Below are positions 9,701 through 17,648 of a stretch of DNA of 64,000 bases, piece by piece (position 1 is the stretch's first letter; each line of letters opens with the position of its first letter). Position numbers and translations under genes: made by a program. The notes below the pieces were generated by a model. It had not been told where the DNA came from and ran no database searches. It saw only the letters and a list, made by a program, of their open reading frames with translations. The stretch comes from JAIRNF01 sp031551125. Lineage in GTDB: Bacteria; Bacteroidota; Bacteroidia; Bacteroidales; UBA932. The stretch spans positions 1 to 64,000 of the forward strand of contig JAVBOB010000020.1 in the NCBI GenBank assembly GCA_031551125.1, read 5' to 3'.

Positions 9701-10063
9701 ATGAACATTGAAGAGCTAAGAAAATATTGTATTTCCGTTAAAGGGAGTTCGGAATCGTTACCGTTCATCGATCCATCAATATTGGTGTTTAAGGTAATGG
9801 ATAAGATGTTTGCCTATATTGCGTTGAACCCAAAAGATGGGGTTTTCAAGGTTGAGCTGAAATGTAATCCCGATAAATCAATCGAATTACGGGAACAATA
9901 TCACGGAATTACGGCTACTGTTTTCAAAACATTGCTGTGGAATACGGTGTATTTGGATAGTGATGTTCCCGACAAATTAATTGAGGAATTGATTCGCCAT
10001 TCGGCAGATGAAGTAATCCTGAAATTACCGAAAAAGAAACAGGAAGAGTACAGAAATAGCTAG
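9701..10063 (+). CDS. MmcQ/YjbR family protein (copy 2)
   Basis: A 120-residue paralogue of the protein at 8952-9314: MNIEELRKYCISVKGSSES at the N-terminus, KCNPDKSIELREQYHGI in the middle and an identical RHSADEVILKLPKKKQEEY near the end. Same family assignment (CyaY-like fold, role unresolved). A TAATTTTG box lies only 3 nt before the ATG; use as a promoter would require a leaderless transcript, so co-transcription with the preceding genes is more likely. Confidence 0.85.
   Translation: MNIEELRKYCISVKGSSESLPFIDPSILVFKVMDKMFAYIALNPKDGVFKVELKCNPDKSIELREQYHGITATVFKTLLWNTVYLDSDVPDKLIEELIRHSADEVILKLPKKKQEEYRNS
9998..10053 (+). repeat. 56-bp block identical to 9249-9304
   Basis: Second copy of the exact repeat at the 3' ends of the two YjbR-like genes. 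Confidence 0.9.
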
Positions 10064-10088
10064 CTATGGGTACATAACAAAAAGAAAA

Positions 10089-10113
10089 CCCGGCATATTG
10101 CGGAACTGCCGGG
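10089..10113. terminator. Bidirectional terminator hairpin
   Basis: Stem CCCGGCA / TGCCGGG with an 11-nt loop. The minus strand carries TTTTCTTTTTG directly after the stem and the plus strand a looser T-rich tail. It can end the YjbR-DUF2200-YjbR transcript and also the lost minus-strand gene whose tail is at 10124-10216. Confidence 0.65.
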
Positions 10114-10123
10114 CTATATCTTC

Positions 10124-10216
10124 TTATTTTATTCGATTGCTTATCAGGTTTTGTATATCACGCAAAGCTGCGACAAATTGTACAGAAAGGCTCTTGATCT
10201 GAGAATCAACGGCCTT
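10124..10216 (-). pseudogene. C-terminal remnant of a lost minus-strand gene
   Basis: Thirty codons read AVDSQIKSLSVQFVAALRD followed by IQNLISNRIK and TAA, bounded upstream by an in-frame TAA at 10217-10219 with no start codon. The heptad-like hydrophobic spacing looks like a coiled-coil tail, and a strong minus-strand terminator follows. No family recognised. The rest of 10064-10385 shows only short hairpins and no gene. Confidence 0.35.
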
Positions 10217-10338
10217 TTAGCGACAAGTAATGACACTACAATTCTCCGATGCTTAGTATGCTTTTTGACAGGAGGGTTTCTTCCCCTGAAAACCCTGCCC
10301 GGATAAGTGTATATATTAGTGAACTTTCAAATTAAAAA

Positions 10339-10368
10339 AACGGGCAAGCGATTGCTCACTTACCCGTT
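10339..10368 (-). terminator. Terminator of the RNA-binding protein cluster
   Basis: On the minus strand an imperfect stem AACGGGTAAG / CTTGCCCGTT is followed by a run of T (TTTTTAA). It lies 18 nt past the stop of the RRM protein gene. Confidence 0.7.
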
Positions 10369-10385
10369 ACATTCAGCATATTTGA

Positions 10386-10694
10386 TTAGTAGCGATTCCT
10401 GTTATATCCGCCGCCTCCGCCACGCTTAAACCCGCCTCCGTTGCTCCTCTCCGTTTTTGGACGGGCAACATTAACGTTGATTGTTTTGCCCTCGAAGTCG
10501 GTTCCGTTGAGCCCATCAATAGCTTTCTGGCCTTCTGCATCATTCGACATTTCTACGAAGCCAAATCCGCGTGAGCGTCCTGTTTCCCTGTCTGTGATGA
10601 TGTTAGCGGATGTTACCTCTCCGTATTCCGCAAATAGCTGTCGTAAGCTATCTGCATTTGTGTTGTAGCTTAAATTTGAAATGTAAATGTTCAT
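10386..10694 (-). CDS. RRM-domain RNA-binding protein
   Basis: A 102-residue single RRM protein. RNP2 (IYISNL) is at residues 3-8 and RNP1 (RGFGFVEM) near 43-50, followed by a Gly/Arg/Asn-rich tail with a run of five glycines. Small RRM proteins of this kind are abundant post-transcriptional regulators in Bacteroidota. It starts 31 nt after the cold-shock protein gene, and together with the helicase forms an RNA-remodelling cluster. The Gly-rich tail resembles those of cyanobacterial and eukaryotic cold-induced RRM proteins. Confidence 0.93.
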   Translation of the reverse strand: MNIYISNLSYNTNADSLRQLFAEYGEVTSANIITDRETGRSRGFGFVEMSNDAEGQKAIDGLNGTDFEGKTINVNVARPKTERSNGGGFKRGGGGGYNRNRY

Positions 10695-10725
10695 TTTTGC
10701 GTTTTAATATAAATAAATTTTTGTT

Positions 10726-11160
10726 CTACTTCGTTAGAACGATTCTCACGGCATTCATACCCCTCTCTCCTCGTTCCAGCTCAAATGTAACCATGTTTCC
10801 TTCGACAATGTTTGCCGGAGCGTTGCTGATGTGAAAGAAATATTTGTCTATACCTGAAAGGTTCTTGATAAAACCATAGCCTTTATCCGGATTAAAATAT
10901 TCTACACGACCTTTCAGCTCTACCTCTTCCACTTCTTCTTTTTTAGGAGTAGAAACGGCAATAGTATCTAAATCTACCTCCTGCTTTTTGTTAGGGTCGG
11001 GAGGCGTACTGGTAATTACCCCGTTTTCATCCACATAGGCAATCATATCATCTAATGATTGAGTGCCTGCGGCTTTGCGCTCTTCTTTGCGCTGCTGTTT
11101 TTCCTTCCTTTTTTGCTCTTTTTTCTTTTCTAACTCTCTTTTGTTGAATGAATTTGCCAT
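10726..11160 (-). CDS. Cold-shock-domain protein with charged N-terminal extension
   Basis: A 144-residue protein. The first 35 residues are dominated by Lys, Glu and Arg and are probably disordered or coiled. A linker runs to about residue 78, and a cold-shock domain follows with RNP1 GYGFI and RNP2 KYFFHIS. The CSD binds single-stranded nucleic acid. It starts 26 nt after the DEAD-box helicase stop and precedes the RRM gene, consistent with one operon. Classical CspA proteins are about 70 residues, so the N-terminal extension is the notable feature. Confidence 0.92.
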   Translation of the reverse strand: MANSFNKRELEKKKEQKRKEKQQRKEERKAAGTQSLDDMIAYVDENGVITSTPPDPNKKQEVDLDTIAVSTPKKEEVEEVELKGRVEYFNPDKGYGFIKNLSGIDKYFFHISNAPANIVEGNMVTFELERGERGMNAVRIVLTK

Positions 11161-11186
11161 TAATATTGTTTTATAGTTATTTTGTT

Positions 11187-12308
11187 TTAAGCCATTAATA
11201 CCGTATTCAGCTTTTTGCCTGTTAGCTTCTGAATATCTTTTACCATCATCTTTTCTTCTTGCGAACAGAAAGAGAGAGCTGTTCCGCTCTTGCCCGCGCG
11301 TCCTGTGCGTCCTATACGGTGAACGTAGGTTTCAGCTACATCCGGCATGTCATAGTTAATGACCATTTCCAAATTGACAACGTCTATACCCCTTGCGGCG
11401 ATGTCTGTTGCTATAATCACACGTGTTTTACCTGATTTGAAATTAGTAAGGGCGCGTTGCCTCGCCACTTGCGTTTTGTTTCCGTGAATGGCTTCACAGC
11501 CAATTCCCTTTTTATTCAGAACCCTTGCAATTTTATCTGCACCATGTTTTGTGCGGGAAAAGACGAGTACCGATTTATCTTGTTCCTTTTTCAGAATGGA
11601 AAGAAGCAGGTCGCCTTTTTCCGGTTTCTCAACAAAATACAGATGTTGCTCTATTGTATCTACTGCCGATGAAACAGGCGTAACTTCTACTTTAACCGGA
11701 TTGTATAAAATCGATTTTGAGAGATTCGCTATTTCCGAAGGCATTGTTGCAGAAAAGAACAGCGTTTGCCTGCGCTTTGGTAGCATTGGCAGTAGGCGCT
11801 TAATATCGTGTATAAAGCCCATATCGAGCATTCTGTCTGCTTCATCGAGAATAAAATGGCTGATATGGTTAAGCGTGATATGCTTTTGCGCTATCAGGTC
11901 GAGTAAACGCCCGGGGGTGGCTATTAGAATATCTATTCCTTTTTTCAGCTTATCAACCTGCGGATTTTGATTTACTCCGCCGAAGATTACGGTATGGCGT
12001 AAATCGGTGTATCGGCTGTACTCACTGAAACATTCGTCAATCTGTATGGCCAGCTCACGGGTAGGGGTTAGCACTAATGCCTTTATCTCCCGCTTTTGTC
12101 CTTTAGGCTGAGGCTGATTGAGCTTCTGAATAACCGGTATTGCGAAAGCCGCGGTTTTGCCTGTTCCTGTTTGGGCTATACCCAATAAATCCCGCCCGCT
12201 AAGCGCTACGGGTATTGCCTGTTCCTGTATAGGGGTAGGCATTTCATATCCTTTACTTGTTAGAGCCTTCAGTATTGGCTCTGAGATATTTAGTTCTTTA
12301 AATGTCAT
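11187..12308 (-). CDS. DEAD-box ATP-dependent RNA helicase (RhlE-like)
   Basis: A 373-residue minimal helicase with all core motifs: Q motif (PTPIQEQAIP), motif I AQTGTGKT, Ia PTRELAIQ, DEAD, SAT, motif V (TDIAARGIDV) and motif VI (HRIGRTGRAG). It ends shortly after the second RecA domain and lacks the long basic tail of many RhlE and DeaD proteins. First gene of the helicase/CSD/RRM cluster, so it probably unwinds structured RNA in the cold or during ribosome assembly. The leader upstream is long (see 12309-12700). Confidence 0.95.
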   Translation of the reverse strand: MTFKELNISEPILKALTSKGYEMPTPIQEQAIPVALSGRDLLGIAQTGTGKTAAFAIPVIQKLNQPQPKGQKREIKALVLTPTRELAIQIDECFSEYSRYTDLRHTVIFGGVNQNPQVDKLKKGIDILIATPGRLLDLIAQKHITLNHISHFILDEADRMLDMGFIHDIKRLLPMLPKRRQTLFFSATMPSEIANLSKSILYNPVKVEVTPVSSAVDTIEQHLYFVEKPEKGDLLLSILKKEQDKSVLVFSRTKHGADKIARVLNKKGIGCEAIHGNKTQVARQRALTNFKSGKTRVIIATDIAARGIDVVNLEMVINYDMPDVAETYVHRIGRTGRAGKSGTALSFCSQEEKMMVKDIQKLTGKKLNTVLMA

Positions 12309-12700
12309 AATGTTGTGATGGTGCTATTGCACAATCTTGTTTGGTTAATAATATCGCAATAAGAAAACGCGGAAGAAACGGGGGACGGAATACCCGCACG
12401 AAATGCTATTACGAGATAAATAGAAATAGTAACAACGTTACAGATAGTTTGTTATTATTCCATAGAGCTACTTCAAGCTTATTTTAAGCTTGGCAGCTGG
12501 ATTTCTCTAATCCCAATAAAAAAATGATTTCATATTGTCAAATGTGTGTCACGACATTGTGTTGCACACCCTCGCGACTGTTATTACTAACAAGAGAAGT
12601 TGATTTTGAGGCCGATTTTGACGATGAGAAGACCCGCCGGACAGTAGCGGAGCAAAGCATTGCTGGGAAAGATTCAATAAAAACTCTGTTGTTCAGGGCG
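12309..12700 (-). promoter_or_regulatory. Long 5' leader of the RNA helicase cluster
   Basis: The only good -7 box on this strand upstream of the helicase is at 12701-12708, which would give a leader of about 390 nt. No convincing protein is encoded. It contains a perfect 8-bp hairpin CAAGCTTA / TAAGCTTG at 12474-12492. Long structured leaders are known for cold-shock mRNAs such as cspA; that this one acts similarly is inference. Confidence 0.4.
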
Positions 12701-12708
12701 CAAAGGTA
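12701..12708 (-). promoter_or_regulatory. -7 promoter box TACCTTTG
   Basis: Perfect match to the Bacteroidota TAnnTTTG box on the minus strand, reading toward the helicase cluster. No clear -33 TTTG is seen upstream. Confidence 0.5.
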
Positions 12709-12770
12709 GAAAAATAAATTGACTTATTGATTATTAAGTGATTTTTCAGGAGGAGTAATGATGATTCATA

Positions 12771-12807
12771 ACGTAAAAGGTCAGCTTTTTAGTCTGACCT
12801 TTTACGT
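12771..12807. terminator. Long inverted repeat, probable terminator of the GyrI-like gene
   Basis: A perfect 14-bp stem (ACGTAAAAGGTCAG and its complement) with a 9-nt loop, 22 nt past the stop of the gene at 12829-13284. It lacks a clean T-run on either side, so it may act as a transcript-stabilising 3' hairpin. Confidence 0.55.
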
Positions 12808-12828
12808 TACCTGTGCTTGTATATATGT

Positions 12829-13284
12829 CTATGATACATAAATATCAACCTCTGCATTTTGAGGATTTTGTGATTTAGCTCCGTACATATCAAAATCGGC
12901 GATGTATTTTCTGTCAATACCGCTCTGCCAAATTTCACCCCACACTTTTCCTACGCAATCAGGTAATACGCCAATTGCTTTGTAGCGTTTATAAGCGGTT
13001 TCAGAAATTTTTTTGCCAACAAAACCTTCCGGTATTATGTCCAACGAAGCTACGTTGCAACCCAAAATGGTAGTGTATGCACCTGTAAAATCTCCTTCAT
13101 ATTCGGTGTACATGCAGTAAATTTCACTACTCATTTTATTAGGAATTTGAGCAATCAGGCCTTGCTCCATAAACCTGTTCCAAAGTTCGAAAATGTCTTT
13201 TTGTGATTGTCCGTTTTGATTCGTTGTTCTCACGGCAATTCCAATAATTGAAAATTCTTTGATAGTAATGTTCTCGTAATTCAT
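12829..13284 (-). CDS. GyrI-like / effector-binding domain protein
   Basis: A 151-residue protein made of a single GyrI-like (AraC/BmrR effector-binding, SOUL-like) domain: strand-rich opening FSIIGIAVRTTNQ, helix with IFELWNRFMEQ, then CMYTEYEGDFTGAYTTILGC and a terminal acidic strand YIADFDMYG. There is no DNA-binding domain. Stand-alone members bind small hydrophobic or cationic ligands, or in some cases hydrolyse them. A -7 box is not obvious upstream. Its physiological ligand cannot be told from sequence. Confidence 0.82.
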   Translation of the reverse strand: MNYENITIKEFSIIGIAVRTTNQNGQSQKDIFELWNRFMEQGLIAQIPNKMSSEIYCMYTEYEGDFTGAYTTILGCNVASLDIIPEGFVGKKISETAYKRYKAIGVLPDCVGKVWGEIWQSGIDRKYIADFDMYGAKSQNPQNAEVDIYVS

Positions 13285-13379
13285 AGTATTATTCTTTTCT
13301 ACAAAAGTATCTTCAATCAGGCTGGTGCTCTTTTCCTATCTTGCTAAATTCAAAATAATCGAAAAAATAAATTATAAAA

Positions 13380-13410
13380 GAGCCTCACAAATTCAACATT
13401 TGTGAGGCTC
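13380..13410 (-). terminator. Rho-independent terminator
   Basis: A perfect 12-bp stem GAGCCTCACAAA / TTTGTGAGGCTC with a 7-nt loop, followed on the minus strand by TTTTATAATTTATTTTTT. It terminates the large surface protein gene ending at 13441. Confidence 0.85.
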
Positions 13411-13440
13411 CTTCTTTTAAAGCAGTCTTTCTTTTTCGTA

Positions 13441-16400
13441 TTATAGTATCTCCACACTATTCAATTCAACTTGCACGGTTCGCGTTCCCTGAACTATATT
13501 GTTATTCAACACCATTATTGGTAGTAATACGCTGTTACTTCCTGCCGGTATGGTAACTATATGGGGAAGAGGGCTGGTATAATCTTCACCTTCTATGGCT
13601 GTTCCGCTTAATGTATAGCCTACACGTACTTCTCTTGTACAGTACACGCCGGAAGTTTTAAACCCTATTCTAAAGTTGGCGTTGGTATTGGGCTCGGAGG
13701 CATCGTTTTCTTTCTGTACAATAATGTCGCCGGGGGTTCTGTCTATGGTGGCCAGGTCTTTTGTGTCAGATATAAAACCTGTGGCTCCGGCGCTAATAGT
13801 AAGTGTTTCCGTTCCTTCCAGCACGTTATCAGGAAGGGCCGCAATGTTAAAGCTGATACAACGCTGGCCTTCCGGAATGGTAATAGTAGCGGGGAGAGAG
13901 CCGGAGCTAATGCCCGTACCTGATAGCTGGTATTCGGTGTTTGCTACCGTACTTACCGCAGCTAAGCTTATCGGTAATCCTCCAACCGATGCCGCTAAAC
14001 CATCGGGTAAGCAGAGGGTAGCAGTAACGCCGCTTTCTCCTTCCAGCAGCTGATTGTCTGATAGGCTAAGGCTAAGACTTGCCATTTGAATGGTAATGTT
14101 TGCCGTACCTAATGTCGATGTACAACCGAAGGTGTCAATGTAGCTAACCTCAGCCGTACCACTGCCGCTTGCCCCCCAGCGTATCGTCACGTTTTCGGTT
14201 CCCTGTCCACCAACAATAGTTCCACCGGTTACATTCCACTGGTATTGGCTCATGCCTGGTTGAGTGGTGTAGGTTTGCTCACTTCCACTCCATACAACAG
14301 CTTCGCCCATGATACTTGCTGTTGGTATCGGGTTAACCGTAACTGCTACCGCATGTCTGTCACTTTCTAAATTTTCACAGTAGTTATCGCCAAGAACGCT
14401 TACATAGTAGGTTGTATTTGCCGTGAGATTAGGTGTACGGAACGCTTGTCCTGTAAACAGCGGTGTGCTTGCCGTAGGGCTGTTGTACCATTTATACACA
14501 GGGTTTATAATAGTCGTCTCTGTTATGGTTGCTGTAAGGTTGGCCAACGTTCCATAGCAAATGGTGGTACTTCCCGTTATGTTGAGGCTTGTTGCTATTG
14601 CTCTTGGCTTATAGGTTAGCTTTATAGGGAGAGATTTGGCCGTGCAGTTATTTTGGTCTATACTGCCTAATGCGCCTACTATTAGCCGATAGTAACCATC
14701 ATCAGCGGAGGTCATATTGGGTATGGTGTACGATGTATTTATTGGGCTCGAAGAGCTGTTGCCCGTATAAACCGCTGTCCATTCAAGAGGGTTATTGACG
14801 TTTCCGGTTGTACTGCGTAGCCAACGATAGGTTACGTTGCTACCCATTGTTCCGTCATCGGCGTAGTTTCCGGAAAGCGTAATAGAATCATTTTCACATA
14901 TCACCGTTTCATCTTGTGAGGGGGAAGTGATGGTTACAGGGGGAGTACACAAGTAAACTTCAATATCGTCAATCATCAAATCGTTCCCATTTCCTCCCGG
15001 TGCATTGTTATACAAAGTGAGAGTAATGGACGAGGATGACTCCGTAACGAAGCTGAACCCATACTGCCTCCAGTTGGTAACCGGGTCTGTTACTTTTGGG
15101 ATATTGCCTGTTTCGTATTGGGCAAGTAAAACACCATCTGCGTCAGTCAGCTCAAAGCGTAAGTCAGGGTCATTAAATACAACGCCTTGCCCTATGTAGT
15201 GGTTGGTGTTCGGTGCATTAATATTTACGAGGTTAAATACCCATGCGGAAAAATACAGGCGTTGCCCCGGACATAGGTTATTAATTTTAAGTGTATAAAA
15301 CTTGCCGGGCTCAAAATCAGCATTCACTATCAGTGCACGGCCTGTACCCGGATTTGTGTGGTCATACGATGCTTCTTCGGTATACCAGTAGCCATCATAA
15401 TAGCTGCCTAGCTGTGAACAAATCCCGTAATGCCCATTTGTATATAAATCGCCACCAAAAGAATAAGTAGTAACTTCACTTCCCAAAGGAGTACTGGAGC
15501 AGGTGGTTGATCCGCTAACACTTCCAAAGCTCTCCTTAAACAGTAAGCTGCCTGTTTGGCTGATCTGAAATGATTTAATTATACTTTGGCAACCGAGAGA
15601 GGTGGTTGCTCTGGCATAAATAGTCTGAACACCGGTAACAGCATAGGTTGTTGGTGATGAAATAATGTTGGCATCGAAAGTTTCTCCATTTGCCCTGCTA
15701 AACTGAACGTCGTTCATATTGGCATACTGTAAATTGGAAATGCAGGTTTGCAGGTTTATACCTGAAGCGCATAGCTGTTTATCCACCGTATCGAAGGTTG
15801 GGGTAAGCCCACATATAGTGTGCATTACAGGATACGAAGGCCATGTCTTTCCCGTTTCGTGAGCAAGAACGTATATCGAGCCATTCATAATAAGTGCAGG
15901 GCTGCTGTATGTCCATGTATGGGTAGTGTTATTTACGCTTGCAACTCCAAGTCGGGTTAGTGCGGCTCCATTCTTTACGTATATCGAAACGCTGTCCATT
16001 GCTACATCAGGGCAGAACGTTCCCTGTACGGTTGTTCCTGAAAAGCTGATGTTGTTTACAGGCGAACTTTGTCTTTGAAGGTAGGGCAGGCTAACTCCTT
16101 CCCATATATTCCATGTTTTGGTGTTATCGTTGGCAGCACCTATGCTCCATAAGACGGTAGTGCTATAAAACGATTGAGTTTTTAAAGGTGCATCACTTTG
16201 TGTTCCGCCATCAATACCGTTAGTATCGGATATAATAGTTTTATTTCCGTTATTTATGGTTACCGTCATGTTATCTATTGCGTAGTTGTTAACAAGGGTC
16301 GAAGCATTTTTCAACCCTATTATACGGCCAACAGCGCTGTTTCTACTAGTAAGCGTTTTATTGAGGGCAACGCTATTTTGAACCTTAGAGGTACTTTGAG

Positions 16401-17199
16401 TTTGGCTTCCGACCAGCCCACCCACCTTGGCTGATGAGGTAGATGTGGCATCACCCATAGCGTAACAGCTGCTTGTTACGCCGTTAGTGCTGGCTGTTCC
16501 TACCAATCCGCCAACGGCATTCGTTCCCTTGACATCTCCCCAAGCGTAAGAATTGTTCAGGTTGCCGCGGAGTACACCCGCTAGTCCGCCAATACCGTTG
16601 ACATTTGCATTTCCTGTTACATCAACAAAGGCAAAACATTGGCTAATAGTGGCGGTACCCGTCTGATTACCGAGCATACCTCCTACTATATCGTTTCCGA
16701 TAACATTTCCGCTAACATAACAGTTGGTAATAGTTCCTGTGTTGAGCGATCCAAGCAAAATACCAACATTGTTGCCGCCTTTAACGCCTTCCGGCGAGGT
16801 GGATAAGCCCAAATTGGAGATACTTCCGGAGTTGATAAACCCAAACAATCCTACATCGTTTATTGACGTGTTGATGTACAATCCGGAGATGGTATGGTTC
16901 GCTCCATCAAAATTACCTTTGAAGGGTTTCGCTGAGGTACCTATGGGTGTCCAGCTGCCATAGGCAGACAGGTCTATGTTGTCTATTAGAACAAAGTAAA
17001 TACCGGCGTAAGCATTTCCTCCATTAACGTTGCTTGCCAGCGTAGCCAGCTGGCTAGAACTTGAAATTTGATATGGGTTACCTGCTGTTCCGGTGCCGCT
17101 CCATTGCCCCCATGCGGTTGTATGTGTGGTTAATAGCCAGCAGGCGATAAAAGAGAAAAAGAATTTTTTTGCCAGCTGGTGATATTTTTTGTACTGCAT
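13441..17199 (-). CDS. Large exported GLUG/Ig-like/Calx-beta surface protein
   Basis: A 1252-residue protein with a signal peptide (about 1-32). Residues 100-320 hold GLUG-type repeats (GIGGLAGVLRG, AVGGLVGTAST, KVGGLVGSQTQ), found in adhesins and IgA-protease-like proteins. The middle is Ig/PKD-like, with a carbohydrate-binding-like segment near 560-740 containing LYFSAWVFN and GNDLMIDDIEVY. Calx-beta-like repeats (SLSDNQLLEGES; SGTAIEGEDYTSP) occupy about 1040-1252. It ends at ELNSVEIL in the last Calx-beta strand, and a terminator follows at once, so the C-terminal T9SS sorting domain usual for such proteins is absent. Likely cell-surface or secreted; ligand unknown. Confidence 0.85.
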   Translation of the reverse strand: MQYKKYHQLAKKFFFSFIACWLLTTHTTAWGQWSGTGTAGNPYQISSSSQLATLASNVNGGNAYAGIYFVLIDNIDLSAYGSWTPIGTSAKPFKGNFDGANHTISGLYINTSINDVGLFGFINSGSISNLGLSTSPEGVKGGNNVGILLGSLNTGTITNCYVSGNVIGNDIVGGMLGNQTGTATISQCFAFVDVTGNANVNGIGGLAGVLRGNLNNSYAWGDVKGTNAVGGLVGTASTNGVTSSCYAMGDATSTSSAKVGGLVGSQTQSTSKVQNSVALNKTLTSRNSAVGRIIGLKNASTLVNNYAIDNMTVTINNGNKTIISDTNGIDGGTQSDAPLKTQSFYSTTVLWSIGAANDNTKTWNIWEGVSLPYLQRQSSPVNNISFSGTTVQGTFCPDVAMDSVSIYVKNGAALTRLGVASVNNTTHTWTYSSPALIMNGSIYVLAHETGKTWPSYPVMHTICGLTPTFDTVDKQLCASGINLQTCISNLQYANMNDVQFSRANGETFDANIISSPTTYAVTGVQTIYARATTSLGCQSIIKSFQISQTGSLLFKESFGSVSGSTTCSSTPLGSEVTTYSFGGDLYTNGHYGICSQLGSYYDGYWYTEEASYDHTNPGTGRALIVNADFEPGKFYTLKINNLCPGQRLYFSAWVFNLVNINAPNTNHYIGQGVVFNDPDLRFELTDADGVLLAQYETGNIPKVTDPVTNWRQYGFSFVTESSSSITLTLYNNAPGGNGNDLMIDDIEVYLCTPPVTITSPSQDETVICENDSITLSGNYADDGTMGSNVTYRWLRSTTGNVNNPLEWTAVYTGNSSSSPINTSYTIPNMTSADDGYYRLIVGALGSIDQNNCTAKSLPIKLTYKPRAIATSLNITGSTTICYGTLANLTATITETTIINPVYKWYNSPTASTPLFTGQAFRTPNLTANTTYYVSVLGDNYCENLESDRHAVAVTVNPIPTASIMGEAVVWSGSEQTYTTQPGMSQYQWNVTGGTIVGGQGTENVTIRWGASGSGTAEVSYIDTFGCTSTLGTANITIQMASLSLSLSDNQLLEGESGVTATLCLPDGLAASVGGLPISLAAVSTVANTEYQLSGTGISSGSLPATITIPEGQRCISFNIAALPDNVLEGTETLTISAGATGFISDTKDLATIDRTPGDIIVQKENDASEPNTNANFRIGFKTSGVYCTREVRVGYTLSGTAIEGEDYTSPLPHIVTIPAGSNSVLLPIMVLNNNIVQGTRTVQVELNSVEIL

Positions 17200-17331
17200 G
17201 ATTGTGTTTTATTGTATTAATTTTATTTTGCTAAATGGTTGTTCTGAATTATACTGTCAACATTGTTTCTCATATTGTGGTTGAGGTTTTATTCATTGTA
17301 GAGAGAGATTTATTATTAAATAGCTATTCAG

Positions 17332-17375
17332 TGCTTTAATATGAAGCATTGAAAAAATGGCACAAAAAAACGCTT
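17332..17375. repeat. Palindrome-containing direct repeat, copy A
   Basis: Copy A reads TGCTTTA ATA TGAAGCA and continues about 27 nt with near identity to copy B. It is about 130 bp upstream of the large surface protein gene. The palindromic core suggests a regulator site. Confidence 0.6.
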
Positions 17376-17510
17376 AATAAGCGGTATGTTTTAATTGACG
17401 TTGTACTTTTGACGGTTAAGACTAGCCAAGTTGGATTCGTCTTGCTTAAACCGTATAAAATCTGTTCGCTACCTAGTTTTAAGTAAAGTCACTATTAATT
17501 TATCGTTTAA

Positions 17511-17554
17511 TGCTTCATTTTGAAGCACTGAAATAATGACACAAAAATAACGCC
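17511..17554. repeat. Palindrome-containing direct repeat, copy B
   Basis: Copy B starts with the perfect palindrome TGCTTCA TTT TGAAGCA and shares the following A-rich segment ending in AACGC with copy A (five or so mismatches and one indel over 43 nt). It lies between the Nudix-type regulator gene and the surface protein gene. No gene is visible in 17200-17648. Confidence 0.6.
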
Positions 17555-17648
17555 AATTTTCTTACAAAGAGGCAATTTAGCGTTTTTTGACGTATGTTAA
17601 CGGTTGAGGGCTGGCGTAAAATATTTCAACGTATTGTTTTTAAATAGC

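Noticed and set aside
12524..12709. 61-codon plus-strand frame upstream of the helicase cluster
   Set aside because: Composition is not protein-like, it runs antisense to the helicase leader and its end overlaps the minus-strand promoter box.
12763..12840. Short frame after an AGGAGGAG sequence before the GyrI-like gene's end
   Set aside because: It reads through the terminator-like inverted repeat; Bacteroidota do not depend on such Shine-Dalgarno sequences, and the product would be about 27 residues of no recognisable type.
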